A stretch of DNA of 5,860 bases. It comes from a bacterium (lineage in GTDB: Bacteria; UBA9089; CG2-30-40-21). The stretch is from the NCBI GenBank assembly GCA_030018795.1, contig JASEHA010000164.1, positions 1 to 5,860 on the forward strand. The letters run 5' to 3'. The notes under the pieces are model-generated. The model was not told where the DNA came from. It ran no database searches and worked only from the letters and a program-made list of their open reading frames with translations. Below are positions 5,828 to 5,860 of the stretch, one piece after another (positions within the stretch are counted from its first letter, which is position 1; the number at the start of each line of letters is the position of its first letter). Made by a program: the position numbers and the translations under genes.

Positions 5828-5860
5828 ATGCAAGTAGCAGAAAAGGCAAAAAAGATTATA
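5828..5860 (+). CDS. Start of an unidentified gene, cut by the window end
   Basis: Eleven codons are visible, reading MQVAEKAKKII. The support is an ATG 9 bases after GGAGG, on the same strand as the other genes and with no stop before the window ends. The peptide is lysine-rich and looks like the start of a soluble helical protein, but it is too short to assign to a family. No promoter was recognised between the palindrome and this start. It could instead be a short chance frame. Confidence 0.45.
   Translation, partial: MQVAEKAKKII

Overview
The window holds four complete plus-strand genes in the order tig (trigger factor), clpP, clpX and hppA (membrane pyrophosphatase), followed by a repeat-rich spacer and the first 11 codons of a probable fifth gene. 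All genes are typical bacterial housekeeping proteins with intact active-site motifs. The genes look moderately AT-rich, mostly use strong GGAGG-type ribosome sites, and use GTG starts for two of four genes. Nothing fixes the phylum. The combination of a K+-dependent-type membrane pyrophosphatase with palindromic intergenic repeats would fit an anaerobic or deep-branching environmental bacterium, but that is inference.

Layout. Positions 1-150 are a leader with one good sigma-70-type promoter (TTGACA plus an extended -10), which probably drives the whole cluster. tig (151-1449) and clpP (1501-2151) are 51 bp apart. The clpP start is best placed at ATG 1501, because it follows a GGAGG site and the protein then begins exactly as mature ClpP does. 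The clpP-clpX spacer (2152-2266) carries three GC-rich hairpins, two of them near-identical tandem copies. clpX (2267-3511) is followed by a 76-bp A-rich spacer and then hppA (3588-5624). From 5625 to 5827 there is no gene; this stretch is mostly a 129-bp imperfect nested palindrome. A new reading frame opens at 5828.

How the genes work together. Trigger factor folds nascent chains at the ribosome. ClpX unfolds tagged or damaged proteins and feeds them into the ClpP chamber. This is the conserved tig-clpP-clpX protein quality-control cluster. The position often occupied by lon is taken here by hppA, which couples pyrophosphate hydrolysis to Na+ or H+ export. Sharing a transcript would link protein turnover with a pump fed by pyrophosphate from biosynthesis, but a functional link is not shown by the sequence.

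I see no undescribed defence, mobile or CRISPR system. The most unusual material is the two intergenic palindromic repeat blocks and the placement of hppA.
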